A stretch of DNA of 64,000 nucleotides from NCBI GenBank assembly GCA_963989385.1, contig OZ022511.1, positions 8,184,001-8,248,000 on the forward strand, read 5' to 3'. The notes under the pieces are model-generated. The model ran no database searches, was not told the origin of the DNA, and was given only the letters and a program-made list of their open reading frames with translations. Shown here piece by piece: positions 26,401-41,400 of this stretch. Every line of letters begins with the position of its first letter. Position 1 is the first letter of the stretch. Position numbers and translations under genes: made by a program. This DNA comes from Ctena decussata (lineage: Eukaryota; Mollusca; Bivalvia; Lucinida; Lucinidae).

Positions 26401-29400
26401 AGACAAAATTTCAGTGCTCCAGAAGGGTAAAAAGATAGCTCGGGGATTATTGCCCATGTTTCTCCATAAAAACTTAGGATGTGACTCCTCATTAGAACCT
26501 TCTTTGCATATGTTGTGAACCCTCCCAACAACCATCTCACAGACAGTTCATATGAGTGTCACAATGTATGTTTCATTGGAAAATAAGTAAAATTGTCCCA
26601 GAATTATCCTCCATACACCCACCTTAACCAAACCTCTGGATTTTATAGCAATAACACATTTTTGAGCATACTAGGGCTTTCCTTGGAAGAACAGGCCCAA
26701 AGGTTATGAAATTTGAGTACATTCTCAAACTCAAAATAAAGCACACTGATTGGCTGCATTTTGAGTTTGAGATTATTCTCAATTTTTATAACCTCGAACC
26801 CAGGTATTTTCTCAGAATTATTATCATTTTATTATCATATGTTATTATTATGGAAAATTCTCCCTAAATTATCCCTGTTATCCCTTCTTATCTGGAGTGC
26901 TGGATACTGCTTGTAACATAACCAATACTTACATATCTGAAGGATGTGTCTAATGGCCATCTTTCAAAGTTGTGCTTAAGAAATGTGTACATTTTCTTCT
27001 GAAGTACCTGAGGAAGTAGAGATCTGAAACAGAAATCTCCCTGAAGTAGTGTCATAAGGTAGACTGAATGATCTTTGAAGTTGTTAGCAAAGAAATGCAG
27101 TATAATAATTCATAAAGGTGTCCTAGATTAGGACATGCAGCCCCACCTACCACCATGAACCCTGGTTTCACTGCAAATGGAATCTTCCCGAGACAAATGC
27201 TTGCCAAGATATTAGCTTCTAAAAGCTTTTGAACATATAACTTAATAGCAGTGTGACGTAAATGTTCTTTTCTTGCTTTACGTCCAGGGTAAACAGCTAT
27301 GGTCATGTCTGGACAGTATGACATAAATGTACAAAGGGGCACAGATTACTGGCATGATTACAATAGCTCTCCTTTGACTTTGTACAGGTGAGCTAATATG
27401 TATTTTGTTGCACATTTAACAAATAATGTGTACAATTTGCACATCACTTCCACTCTGTTTGTCCCATTCAGGTCTGTATCCAGTTGATGTGCATTTAACC
27501 ATTACTGCAATCTGATTGGTCCTACCTTTTGAATTCATCCAATGGCGAGACCTCTGGTGTTTGATATTGTGCTGTGACAGTTTCAGGTGCTGCTGTACTC
27601 ACAAATAAATGAACATGTTTCAAGAACAGTCTTGTCAGCCTCACATGGTTGTTACTTGGACTAAAGGTCTCCTGAAATGACATATATATCACATGGGTCA
27701 AGCCATTGCATTGGAACCAGCCCACATACGAAATGGCGGTGATCTAGCCAATCTGCATTCTTGTGTAGTCTTTTCAGGGTGTGCACAAATTCATTTTCTT
27801 AAATCCAAAGTTAAAGGCCCAGATTCTATACCCACCGGCAAAGGACTAAACTACTGTTTAAGTCTATAAGTGGGCAGGGCTACTGTCTTATTGATAAAAT
27901 TAGTCCCAATCAATTGTCTTATTGATAAAAATATATCCCAGTCAGCTGTCAATCATTTCACATTCTTCTTTGCCAGCCACAACCAATCAGATGAAGCACT
28001 GGAATTTTATGACCTATTGGAGATGTTTACACTCAGGTGTCTAAAGAAATACTGAAAATCGAGTGTGCATTTGATGCCCCCCCCCCCCACCCCTGCAACT
28101 CAGCAGAACATATTCATAGCTGCAGTAATGGGGAGTACACTGAAAATAGCTACCTAATTCTGCCTTTCATAGTCCACCCAGGCCTTTAAGGTGTCTGGGT
28201 ACAACCATTTTTTCTGTTGTTTTTTACAAAGGGATACAATTCCTGAGCCATCTTGTTTGTTTCCCCCCTGCTACATAGCCCTTCGCTACACACCCCCTCC
28301 AAAGAGGTCTACTCTTGAAGGAAAGAATTTGCTCTTTTAGGAGCAAATTCTTTCCTTTTAGAGTTGACCCCAACTGAAATGGGAGGCAAAAATGAATATG
28401 GCAGAGTTGCTACCCATATACCTTAAAATATTTGGAGAAACACGCATGAGCAAACAGCGCAACCCAGATCAGACTGCAAATTTATTTTCTTATTATTCTT
28501 TTGTAAAAACATCATAGGATAAGAACTCGATAAGCTTTAGCTTCCGTTCTGATCCTTTAAATGTTCTCATGTTATGTAAATGCATGTGTTGTATTTTGAT
28601 GTTATGAAATAAAATATGTTTAAACTAAAAAATCATGTTTGCCGGTTTTGTTCCCGAATTCACGCTGACCGCAAAAATCTTGAATATTAATGCATTGCCA
28701 ACATTTCTACAACTATAATATTTGTATCCTGCAACTGTTATCCTGTAAACAAGATCTGTCTGCATACAGAATAGCTCGCCTGACAGCGCCTTGCCCATCA
28801 CATAAAAAACTTCAACGTAAAACGGTAACATTTTGCTAACGCCGCCGCCACCGCAGCCAACATCAACGCCCGGATTAGTGCAATAGCTCTTCCTGTACAT
28901 TCGTACAGGCAAGCTAAAAATTTACCACAGTCTTGATAAACCTTACCATAATGACCCTAAAATTTTGGACACCCAAAAGTTGGACAATTATTCTTTGAAA
29001 ATTCTTAGAAAGTGGATTTTACACACGTTAACGCATCCAAATGATGCTTCGTGAACTGCAAACGTTGTAGACCCTAATCTGAGTCTACAATGTTTGCTCA
29101 GACCTGTCTGTCCAAATATTTAGGGTCATTACGGTACTTTGAAACCAAACTTTTTATCAGGAAGTTCTCAGAAGTCAAATGGTAGCAGATCAAGTGAAAT
29201 TAACTTCAACTAGAATTTAGCCTGTGCATTAACAATGAGCAAAGCCAACAAAATAGCATGCCTGCCATAATATGCAAAAATGTTACAAGGGTCAATGAAA
29301 TAGGTGAGATTACAATAAAGTATATGCAGTCAAACCTGTCTTAAGCAAGCACCCTATGGAAAAGCCAAAACTGCTTTCTTAATACAGGTCAATTTACATT

Positions 29401-32400
29401 GAAAATGCTCCTTTTGGATATGAGATTTTGGCTTTTTAAGCCAGGTTTTTGCTTAATAGAGGTGGCCTTTAAGGCAGGTTTGACTGTACATGTAGATACT
29501 TATAACAGAACTGGGAACATGGATTTTTCATGAGATACATCATCAGCTATGGCAAACAATGGTAGATATTACAAGAGTACCTTCCATAACCAACATTTGT
29601 AAAGACAGTACATGAATGCAGACACTGGTGATAAAACTGCATCACTTTTGAAATTAAAATCTGAAAGAGTTCCTTCAAGAGCAGAGAATACGTTCAGAAG
29701 AAGGAACATGGGCCAGACTACATAGTTTTGACTAATAAAGCCTCATCAGTGACCTTAAAAATATCTGGTGATGAAAGTATTTATTTTCCTTACTACTACA
29801 GATACATTGTATTTTTTATTTAGTCCTATAGCTGGACAAAGGGGACAGATAAGATTTTCTAGCAAGAGTTAAATCTCCTGAAATCCTCATATGAGAGAAA
29901 TCTATTTTCCTTCCTCATACTGGTCTAACAAGATAGTCCAGTACTGCCTACTTATAAATGTACCATAAACACAGTATCCGAACGCACTGTACCCTCTCCT
30001 CCGGTTTTCATAGCGTTGAATCGAGAGTACAAAATTCGCTTATAACCAGTAGCCGGAAATCATTATGTTTTGAGTTTTTATCCGGAATCTACTGCGTCAT
30101 TTATAGTTAATCAGCTTCGAAAATGTAAAGAGGTAAGTTTAATATAATTTTCTCTTCGGTCTTTTACTTTATTGCCCTGTACAATGAAAAACTCCTTGCC
30201 GTCGCAGATTTTTTTCCCGAACAGCTTAATTTAACACGAGATTGTGTCGTGCAAAACATAGCTATCATTCTTTTATCAAAACTAACAAACTGTAGATTGA
30301 TAACGTCTTCCGTTTATTCTAAAGATTTTTTATAAAACATGTAAGAAAATGCTCAAAATGGTTTAAGAATCATGCCAAGGGCGATTTGAATACTGTACCA
30401 ATTACTACCCACCCATACACGACATTGTACAGGGTAATAAAGTAAAAGACCGAAGAGCAAATTATATTAAACTTACCTCTTTACATTTTCGAAGCTGAAT
30501 AGCTATAAATGACACAGCAGATTCCTTATAAAATCTCAAAACATAATGATTTCCGACTACTGGTTATAAGCGAATGTTTGTACTCTCGATTCAATGCTAT
30601 GAAAACCGGAAGAGATTGTACATGTAGTTCGGATACTGTGATAAATGCAAGATAAATTTTCATGGTGTTTACAGACATGCAAATTCTATATGAGCCACAA
30701 CGGGACAAAACCAACAAAGTGGTTGTGTACCCAGTGCACACTCAGATCAGCCTGGACATCCGCCCAGTCTGATCAGACTCTTTGATAAGTGCTTAAAGGG
30801 TAGCTAAGGGTCTAAGCTACCTCCATGCGGACATTGAAGACTCTGATCAGACTGGGTGGATGCCCAGGCTGATCTGAGTCTGCGCTGGGAGCACAACCAC
30901 TTTGTTGGTTTTGTTGTGTTGCGGCTCATATATCTGCTTGAAAACAAGTTAGAACAGAGCATAAAGAATTGTAACAATGGGATAAATGCACTGAAACAAT
31001 AACAGGAGCTTCAGGTAAGGAGATTTTTTAACCCCAAGTTTTTTTGTTTTGAAAAATCTTTGAAACCTAAGCTGTATAAAAATCACCTTCTAGCAGTGCC
31101 AAAACGGAATTTTTCATTCATAAGGTGTTAGGGTACACCCTCTTTTTTTTACAAAGGAAGACAACTTCTGTGATTTTTTTAATTGCTTCCATGGACAACA
31201 AAGCCCTTCCAAAATGGGGTCTACTCTTACAGAAAAGAATTTGCTCCTAAAGGAGCAAATTCTTTTCTTTAAGAGTTGAGATCCACTGAGAAGGGAGGCA
31301 AAAATGACAGAGTTGCTTCCCTGAAAGTGTACCCATTCACCTTAATCTCTCCTTATCTGGAGCTATGTAACTGATAAATATTCCCACTTACCAAGGTAAA
31401 GCTTTCTTTCTTCAATATTAATTGAAAGAAATAAAAGCTGACATTACTGACATGCTTATAAATAAAACAAAATTTCATGTCATTATCAAGATACGAAGAA
31501 AAACAACTTAACAAGTATAGGAACAATTGCTGGACAGAGTAATTCATTTAAAACTCACAATTTTTTATACAAGTGGTGAAGAAAAAGTGGTTGTGAGCCA
31601 ACTGCAGACTCAGATTGGCCTGGCCATCTGCCTAGTCCGATCACTCTTCGCTAAGTGCTTATAGGCTAGCTAATGGTCTTAGCTACCTCCATTTGGACAG
31701 CGTAGACTCTGATCAGACTGGGCAGATGCCCAGGCTGATCTGTGTCTCTGCACTGGGCGCACAACCAATTTGTTGGTTTTCTTGTGCCACAGCTCAAATG
31801 GTTTGTAAGCAGTCTATCTTTGATTCGCCTACAGTAGTGTTTCAGTATAATACTACTTATTTCTATAATACTGTTTTGGATATAGTGCTACCATGTAATG
31901 ACTACGCTCGTTAACTGACCTTAAGACAAGCAACTCCATAAGGAGCGCTCTACTGTCTACTGACAACTCTTTTCTTTAACTTCCTATATCCTCAGGCTGT
32001 ATGTTAAAGCAAGCCCCATCATCCATACACAGTTTCGCCATAACCAGGGAAAAGGGGTGTATAAATATATTGCTCTTTAAATGGCCCTTCTTGGAGATAA
32101 AAGCCCAAGCCCCGAGATTTTTTTCCGAAAGCATGCATACATTAGTCTCTAAATGTAAATACTTTATCTTTATCACTGTTTAAAATAAGCTGTGTTTTAA
32201 TATACCCTTTGGTGCATATAAGTTATAACTTATATGTTCTTAAATTATTCTCATTAAGTTCATTAACAAGAATTCCGCGGAATGCGGTGTCTCGCCTGCT
32301 GGCGCTTTGTCACAAAACAGAGCTAAATTAGCAAAGATGTATGCATGAACCAAGTTTCTTGGCTCTAGCCCTTATAGTTTCTGAGAAACAGACCTAAATG

Positions 32401-35400
32401 CAAAAACTCCACTAAAAATTGCAAAGTCAGTCAACCGTAAAATGTTGGTCAAGACTCAATATTATGACTTTAAGCTCAACTCTTCCAGATGTATGCATGA
32501 CCCAAATTTCATGGCTCTAGCCCTTATAGTTGCTGAGAAACAGATCTAAATGCGAAAACTCAACAAAAAATTGCCAAGTCAGTCAACTGTAAAATGTAGG
32601 TCAAGACTCAATATTGATGATGACTTTGAGATTTACTCTTCCAGATGTATGCATGAACCAAGTTTCATGGCTCTAGCCCATCTGGTGTCTGAGAAAATGA
32701 CCTAAACGCGAAAACCCGACAAAAAATTGCAAAGTCAGTCAACCGTAAAATGTAGGTCAAGACTCAATATTGATAATGGCTTTGAGATCTACTCTTCCAG
32801 ATGTATGCATGAACCAAATTTCACGGCTCTAGCCCTTATAGTTTCTGAGAAAATGACCTATACGCGAAAACTCGACAAAGTTTACGCCGCCGCCGCCGAC
32901 GACGACAACACCGGAAAAGCAATACATATAGTCTCGCCTCTGCTTCCCAGGCGAGACAAAAACTATGTCCAGATGTTCAAAGCATTATTAGCCTGACAAA
33001 GTCATTAGTCAGTGAGTTGTTAAGCCTTCCAGTATGCATAAAATAAAGAGGGCTCATGGTTTTTCCTGAAAAACGTGTGAGGAACTTATGCACTGCTGCA
33101 AATCATCCTGAGCATTATTCCTGGTGGATCCAGCCACTGCTTATTGCTGTGACACTGTAGATTCCTCAGGATCCATGATTACTGATGCACTCAGCAAGAT
33201 TCTGCTCAGTCTGTATGTACCATTGATCCGACTGTACAGACGAGCAGGCTGATCTGAGTCTGCACTGTATGAACTTGCTGTAGCCCAACTCTAACCATGC
33301 CACAATCCAATAATGAGATGTGTAAGTCAGGGCTCAGCAAAATGTTTTTCATCCACCTGTCCAAACAGGTTACCTCTAGAAATCCTCAAGCTCTGACAAT
33401 GTTTTGCACCTTTCACTGGGAACTTTTTAGTTGTCTCATCGAAAATTGGACTTGTATTATTTGAGAATCAATAATAGGTTCTAGAACACTCTATTCACAG
33501 TTCCAAATTTTCAGGTAGCATCTAACTTGAGAGGAGCATGGCATACACTGTATAAAGGAGATGACATTATAGATCTGTTACCATAACAACTATGATATTA
33601 CCACCTGTTGTACTTGGTACCTCGGCAGAATGACATTTCGATCACTTACACATCAATATGAACTCTTAGTTGCTATGGTAACAGAACAGATACATGACAT
33701 CATCGGTTCTGGAGCATGGCGAACAGTGTATGCCATGCTCTGCCAATTTTTCAATGATGTTACAAACTGAAATTCTTTCAACAGAATTTTCAAATTTTCT
33801 CAAACAAATATTTATTCCCAAGTCATGTAACTCCATGTTTTGTCCTAGGCACGGGACTGTCATATTTACTCAGCCCTGTGTAAGTTTCCACGACTATCTG
33901 CATGACATAAAAGGACTCAGATTAGAAGCATGAATATGTGGGCTGATCTGAGTCTTTGACAAATGTATGTAGAACAGTCAAGTCCTGATATCTGGAACAC
34001 TGATATCTCAAAGTATCTTCTTGTATCAAAGAATATAATTACATTTTAACTCCTGTTATCTCAAACTACTGATATCTTAAAGTAAATTTTCTGGTACCAG
34101 AAAATTTACTTTGAGATATCAGTAGTTTGGGAAGAAGTTTGACTTCGAGATATCGAGAGTTGACTGTATATGGCATCTTCGTCAGAATGAACTCACTTTA
34201 CAGTCATGCATGCCTCAACTTAAATACCAAGCTTCAACTACAAGCATGTGAAAAGCATTTAAGGTGTATGTGTATACCTCCATGGTTTTCCGCCATTTTC
34301 ACAAAGGGGAACAGCTTGTGTAACTCTGTGTTTGCTTCTCTGGATGACAAAACCCTTCCAAAAATGGCCCAGTCTTAAAGAAAGAACTTGCTTCTATGAA
34401 AGCCAATTCTTTCCTTATGGAGTTGAACCTGCTTACAAGGGATGCAAAAATTGCAGAGCTGCTTCCCTGAAAGTTTACCAATTCACCGTAATCTATGGCC
34501 AGCTGCTTTTTAATAGTCAAACAACTGTTTACTGGGAAATTCAAGCAAAAAGCATATTTTCATAAATCAGTGTTAAGGTGAACAATTTGTTGTTTTACGT
34601 CCACAGTAAACAGCTATGGTCATGTCTGGACTGTCAGTTAACTTAACATTATTCCTGGGCAAGGTTAGGCCTCCTAAGCTGTTAACCAGTACTAAATGCA
34701 CATACCTTCTCCAATCTCCAGTAAGGTGAACAAGTACAATTTCAGGGGAAACAACTTTGACAATTTTATTTTTGCTTCCCTTCTAAACCCAGTTCAACTC
34801 TTAGGAAGCAAATGCTGTCTTTTAATAATAGACCTAACTCTGCATGTGCTGCCGTGTCCAGGAAAGCATACGGGCAGTCAAAGGTTATTTCCCTTCTTTA
34901 AGTTAGTGAAAATAATAGCAAAATGTCACTTGTATCCATGCATTTAAAGGAATTATAGGTATCTCGGCAAACTTTCAAGTTATCATTTTTTCACAATTGT
35001 TCTCTGGACTGTCTAATCATATGAATTTATTTTCACAAATAAATTAACATTCACCAAGTTGTGTGAAAATAAAATTTTCGTAAATGCTTCTCAGTTTACA
35101 GCTATGATTATGGATACAATTTCAGGGGAAGAAACTCTGCCATTTTCTATTTTACTTTCCTTTTAAATACGAGTACACCCCTTTTTTTGGGATGGCTACA
35201 ACATCCGGAGACATATACAGGAAGTCACAAAAGTTGTCACCCTTGAAAAATTGGTGGTAAAACATGGAGGTGTCCCAGACACCTTAGATAGCAAACCATT
35301 ACAACACTGGAAACTGATTTTTCAACTTGATTCATAAGACAGTAAACACTAAAACAAGCCATTACATGAGCCAGGACACGAGAAAACCAACAAAGTGGTT

Positions 35401-38400
35401 GAGCACCCAGCACAGACTCAGATCAGCCTGGGCATCTGCCTAGTCTGATCTGACTCGTTGCTAAGCAATTAAAGGGTAGCTGAGGGTCTTAGCTACCTCT
35501 ATGCGGACACCGAAGACTCTGATCTGACTGGGGGTATGCCCACGCTGATCAGAGTCTGCGCTGGGCGCACAACCACTTTGTTGGTTTTCTCATGTCACGG
35601 CAGACATATAAATTGGATTTAACAACTTCAACAATGCTGAAAATAAATAAGGGCTAAATGCAAAAGAAAAAAATCTGTAAATATCATGGTGCTTAGCAAT
35701 TATATGGCAATGAACCAAGAGCATACTAGGATACATGTCATACTTACAAAAATATTTGTATATGGGTCTTGTATAGACCCATGACCATACCATGTGGTGT
35801 GCAGCTATAGACGGGAGAATGTAATGTCAAAAATGTTAACAAGCATATCATATCAAACCTCATCAAGTAAATGCTCAAACATGAATCCCGACATAAAGGC
35901 ATGGAGTCATTAATACATCAAGACCTACTTTCAGACTGCCTATACGTAGCCTTGTTAGTGAGGAGGTCTTAATATCACATATAAAATTACAAGGAAAATA
36001 CCAATTGGGCTTGGCAAAGACCGGTCTTAATAAGGAAGTGGTCTTGATTTTGAGTGGTCTAGATTCGCGAGATTTTACTGTACTTCAAACATTGCTCCAG
36101 ATAAGGAGAGGTAATTGGAATAATTTAGGGATAATTTTCTTAATTTTTCCATAAAATGTACTGTGAGCCCTCATTAGAACCTCCTCGATGAGATGGTTTT
36201 AATGAGGGATCACAACATAATTGAGCTGCGACATAACAAAACCAACAAAGTGGCATGTGAGGCCAGCGAAGACTCAGAGTCTTCGCTGTCTGCATATAGC
36301 TAGCCTAGACCCTTAGCTGTCCTTTAATCGCACTGGGAAGACTCTGATCAGACTGGGCAAATGCACAGGCTGGTCTGAGGCTTGTTTTCCCGTGTCGCGG
36401 CTCATATGTTTTCTTGAGAAATAAGAAAACTTATCTTTGAATTATCCTCAAAATCTCACCTTATCTGGGGCTGTGTTCATATACTGTACATTATAGGGAT
36501 AGACCGATTCTATATGTGTTGATAAACTTTTCGTTTACAGTATCACACCTTGTTAACTATGTTTTCAAGGATGTTACGAAATGAAAAAGAGCTGTTACGA
36601 AACAAAAAAGAGTCATAAGGACCAAACAACCTGGTCATTAGGTCGTTTGGTAACTATGACATTTTTTTGTTTCGTAACAGCTCTTTTTCGTTTCCTAACA
36701 GCCCTTGTACATGTATATACATAGTTAACCAGGGGTGGTGATAGAGCATTTCACTAAGTGTTGATAAACTTAATGTTTATGGCATATTAATGACCACTGA
36801 TTCAAGGCAGGGCATCTGTTTGCTATGAGAATGCTGTATACAACCAAAATACCATTTTCGGCTATAAAATGTTTTTTTTTTCATCCTTAGAGTAACCCCA
36901 AGTATCTAAATGAGTACAGTCGAACCTGTGAACAAAGGTCAGCCATGGGAAAAAAAAAAATTGGCCGTTGTTTACAGGTGGCCGTTGTTCAAAGATTCAA
37001 TAATTTCACGATTTTGATCGACTGACAGATATATGTAAACTTCATCGGAGATTTCCCGCGTTTTTTGCACGTGCGCAAAATCAATATTCAAAGTGCATAT
37101 ATACCATTAAAATACTCAAGAAAATAAATTTCCGAAATATCATTGTTGCTATAGGTTTGAATTCTGTAATAATTTGTTTACACACACGTATCGGTAAAAA
37201 TACTTTTGCTTTCACCGTTGACGCACACGACCTTTCGGCGATACGTTCCATTGACTGATTAAATCAGTTACAGATGATTAATTATCGGTTGACTGAGCAT
37301 ACTGTATATGACATGATTAGCCGAATAAAACTGACCTTAATTACCTTACAGAAATTAACACTTATTGAATCAAACGCATTATGCGCTATTCAATTGCGTA
37401 GAATACACTTTGTTACATAAATTATACTGCACCCGAAAATCAATAACCCAGTCTACTGCTAAAAATAGATAAGGCAATACACAAACACGTGTGTCTGAAA
37501 GTGAAACTGTGTTTTTGACACAAGGACTGACCGTTATTCGGAGAAATTAGCGCGTCTCGGGATGGATTCGGATGACCGTAGTTCACAGTGGACCGCTATT
37601 CCCAGGTAATTTAACCAGGAAATTCGACGGGAGGAATTCGAACCTACCGTTGTTTACAGGGGACCGTTATTCGGAGGTGACCGTAAGCACAGGTTCGACT
37701 GTATTATGAAATTCTGCTATGAGATGGGTTCTCCCTTCAAAAATCAAGATCCGTCTTATGACAAATTTAGGATTCTGGAATTGTTTTGGAGAAGAAACCC
37801 CAGTCCACCATCTTATAACTAAAGAATATGGTATTCATTTTTTATGTTAATCTAAATTCTCTTAGCTCTTTATTTTAAGTTACCGTAATGACCCTTAATA
37901 TACAGACAGGTCTGAGCAAACATTACAAACCCAGATCAAACTGCTCCTGAAGGAGCAGTTTGATCAAGGTCTACAACATTTGCCATTCGCTAAGCATCAT
38001 TTGGATGTATTAACATAAGTAAAATCTTCTTTCTATGAATTTTCAAACAATAACTGTTTAACTTTTGGGTGTCCGAAATTTTAGCGTCATTACGGTATAT
38101 CAGACATACTGTGCTCCCCTTGGAAACAAAACTGTATAATATGAGTTAGCTGGTAAATTGGACATCATAATTTATACCTACCAGTGTTTGATTAGAAACA
38201 TTTCTCTCCACTTCTAGAGAATTTTGATTTAACCAGAATTCAGCCACAATCTGCAAGAAAAGAGACAACAGTCACTATAAGACCTCCAGCTATGGGAAGT
38301 ATTTAACAATAAGGTTGAGATAATTCAAAGTTTTTCATTTCTCCATACAAAACCTATGTTGTGAGCCCTCACTATTCCATGGGAGTAAAAGGCTGATAGA

Positions 38401-41400
38401 ACAAGACCTGTCAGAAGGACAGGATAGCTTGCCTGACAGTGCCTTGTCCATCACCTAAAAAACTTTAACGTAAAACTTTAACATTTTGCTAGCCCCGCCG
38501 CCACCGATGCCGGGGGTATTGCAATAGCTCTTCCTGTACATTCGTACAGGCGAGCTAAACATCCATTTAGAGGATCACAGTTGGGCATCATGAGGCTTGC
38601 TGAGTGATCCCAAACAGTGATCCTAAGGGATTTTTTTTCTATCCACACCTCTTATCCATCCATGACTGAATCTGTTAAAAATCCACAATATTTTCCTGTG
38701 AGGTATATCTATACATCATAAGGTGAATGGGTACTTCTCCATGTTTTTCCTATTGCTTTTACAAAGGGGAACAACTTTTGTGGACTGCCTGTTTGCTTCC
38801 CTGGCGGATAAAAACCATACCAAAATGGGGCCTTCCCTTAGAGGAAAGAATTTGATCCCAGAGAAGCAAATTCTTCCATTTAAGCACTGACCCTGATTGA
38901 TAAGGGAAGAAAAATTGTAAAGAAGTCCTTCCACCTTAAGATAAATTGTTTGAGATATGTAATTTCCCGAGAATATTTGCAAATATTAAAGATACATTTT
39001 ACCTGTAGAAATGTTTCTGACCACCATATTTCTGCCTCCATCTTGTCTGAGACTGGGGACCCCTGAGTATGTGGTTTCTGAGGGGTCAGTAGGTTGGCTT
39101 TGAACAGACCCAAGTGGGACCTTGTCCTGGGGTGTGTTCCACTTCCTGGGGTGTGCTTGCTGCTGAAAACATAGTAATAAACTGTCTTAAGCACTCAAAG
39201 GGAAGGTTATACAGGTGCTTAATACAGGTCATTTAAAAATAAAGTTCTCTGTCAATTAAGACATGCAGGCTCACATTAGCTTGACAGACGAAATTCATCT
39301 GCCAACTATAATAACCCTGACAAGATTACTCATAATAAGCAGTCTCATCTTGATCTTCACAACTTGCTGTTAAATTTGTGATTTTCTTTTATTTTCATGC
39401 ACACTACTAGTAGGGGTGTAACGATACATCGAAATATCGATGCATCACGATAGTGGTTGCCTTGATAGTGCTATTGGATAGTGTTTTCAACTATCGATAA
39501 CTATCGCCCATAGTGTTTTCAACTATTGATAGTTTTGATAGTTTTTGTTCATGTAGATTTTCACCTTGTGAACTGATTTTTGATACTTGTCTTCCAAATA
39601 AATATCATTTAGGAACCTGAAAGGTGTCTGCTTTGCATCAAAACACATTTGTTAAGATGGTGGTAAAGCTTACACTCATAGTGGACAGCACTGGTATGAA
39701 ATTTAGAGTTGGGGGACTTACTTAAATCATCTGAATTCTTAAGAAATTGCAATATTCAGAGACAGTGATAGTATCGTAATGCATCGTGATGTAAGACCAT
39801 CGCTAGTAATAGTATCGTGATAGGGGTTTCTCCGATAGTGATAGTATCGTGATCAGCCTTTGCGTTAGCGCCAAAATATGCATCTGGGACGCAATTTAAC
39901 TAGTGCCGGACGCAAAAAAATTACCGTCTGCGTCCACAGGACGCAAAGTATCTTTTATAATGTGCCGCCATTCAAGCTGCTTTTAAGTTCAAAGACGCCG
40001 ACAAGACAGCTTGGTAGCTCGATAGGGTGCTACCGGTAATTTTATCTACCACTTGAGATGAATAGGTGTAATTATGTATGCACCGCATGCAGGCTACTTC
40101 AGATTATCACTAATAGAGAAATGAATATCAACTTTCTCCCGATATTTTTGATGATTTTATGACCGTAATTGAAATGAATTTCGTAGAAAGTGCCATTCTC
40201 TAGTAGATATAATCGAACACGCGGATCTATTTATAGCCATTAATGGTAATGCTAAATGGTAATTCCTATTGCAGTACTTCAATGTATTAATCAGTCCTCC
40301 AGATAAGTAGGGTATAAATTGCAATAATTTAGGGATAATTTTCTTTATTTTTCCATCAAAACATAAATTGTGACACCACTTTGGAACAGTTCCAATGAGG
40401 GGTACAACATACATTTTCATTGAGAAATACGATAATTTATCTCTGAATCATCCTTAAATCCCACCTTATCTGGGGCTCTGAGTATTTCCTACCTTGCGTG
40501 TGGTGACTGCTGTTGCATCATGGGACTTCTCACAGGCGACAACTTGGTCTGCGGAAACTTCGGAAGATTCTTCTTGTTTAGAGGCAGAAAATGTCTCAGA
40601 TAATTGTCGAACAGACACGGATATACAATATCTGACATATTGCTCCAGTTGTAGGGTTTTGTCTGCCATTGTGGGTTCACAAGAACGTAACAGAAATGAA
40701 ATAAATAGAATTCAAATGCACCTGAAAAATGTTAAGGAGTTATACCACAAACAATTAAGGTTAAACTAGCTAAAATTGGGATGCCAACAAGGACTGTCCG
40801 CATACAGGATAGCTTGCCTGACAGCACCTTGCCCATCACATAAAAAATTTAAATGTAAATTTTGCTAAAGCCGTTGCCAAGAGTAGTGCAATAGCTCTTC
40901 CTGTATTTTCATACAGGGGAGCTAATAATGATTTCCGTAATAGTCCTTGAAACTGAACAGTTTGGTTTTACAATATAATAATATGAGCCGCGACATGACA
41001 AAACCAACAATGTGGTTGTGCGCCCAACGCAGACTCAGATCAGCCTGGGCATCCGCCCAGTCTGATCAGGGTCTTCGCTGTCCGCATGGAGGTAACTTAA
41101 GACTCTTAGCTACGCTTTAAGCACTTAGCGAAGAGTCTGATAGGACTGGTTTGATGCTTAGGCTGATCTGAATCTGCACTGGGCGCACAACCACATTGTT
41201 GGTTTTCTCGCGTCGCGGCTCATATGTCCAAAGATGCATACAGACTGGCAAACAGTGTAGGCCCTGATTAGAAGCAGTCTGATCTGGGACTACATTGTTT
41301 GCTCAGACCTGTCTGTCCAACTAGAAGAATGTTTTCAGATTTTACTGTTTCTTTGATAATAATTCCACCTACATTTTCTACTGCTAATCTACCACATCGT

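Noticed and set aside
29560..29665. Candidate extra SMPD4 exon with a good acceptor (ACTCTTTCAG)
   Set aside because: Translations in all frames do not resemble the family, and exons e and f join in phase without it.
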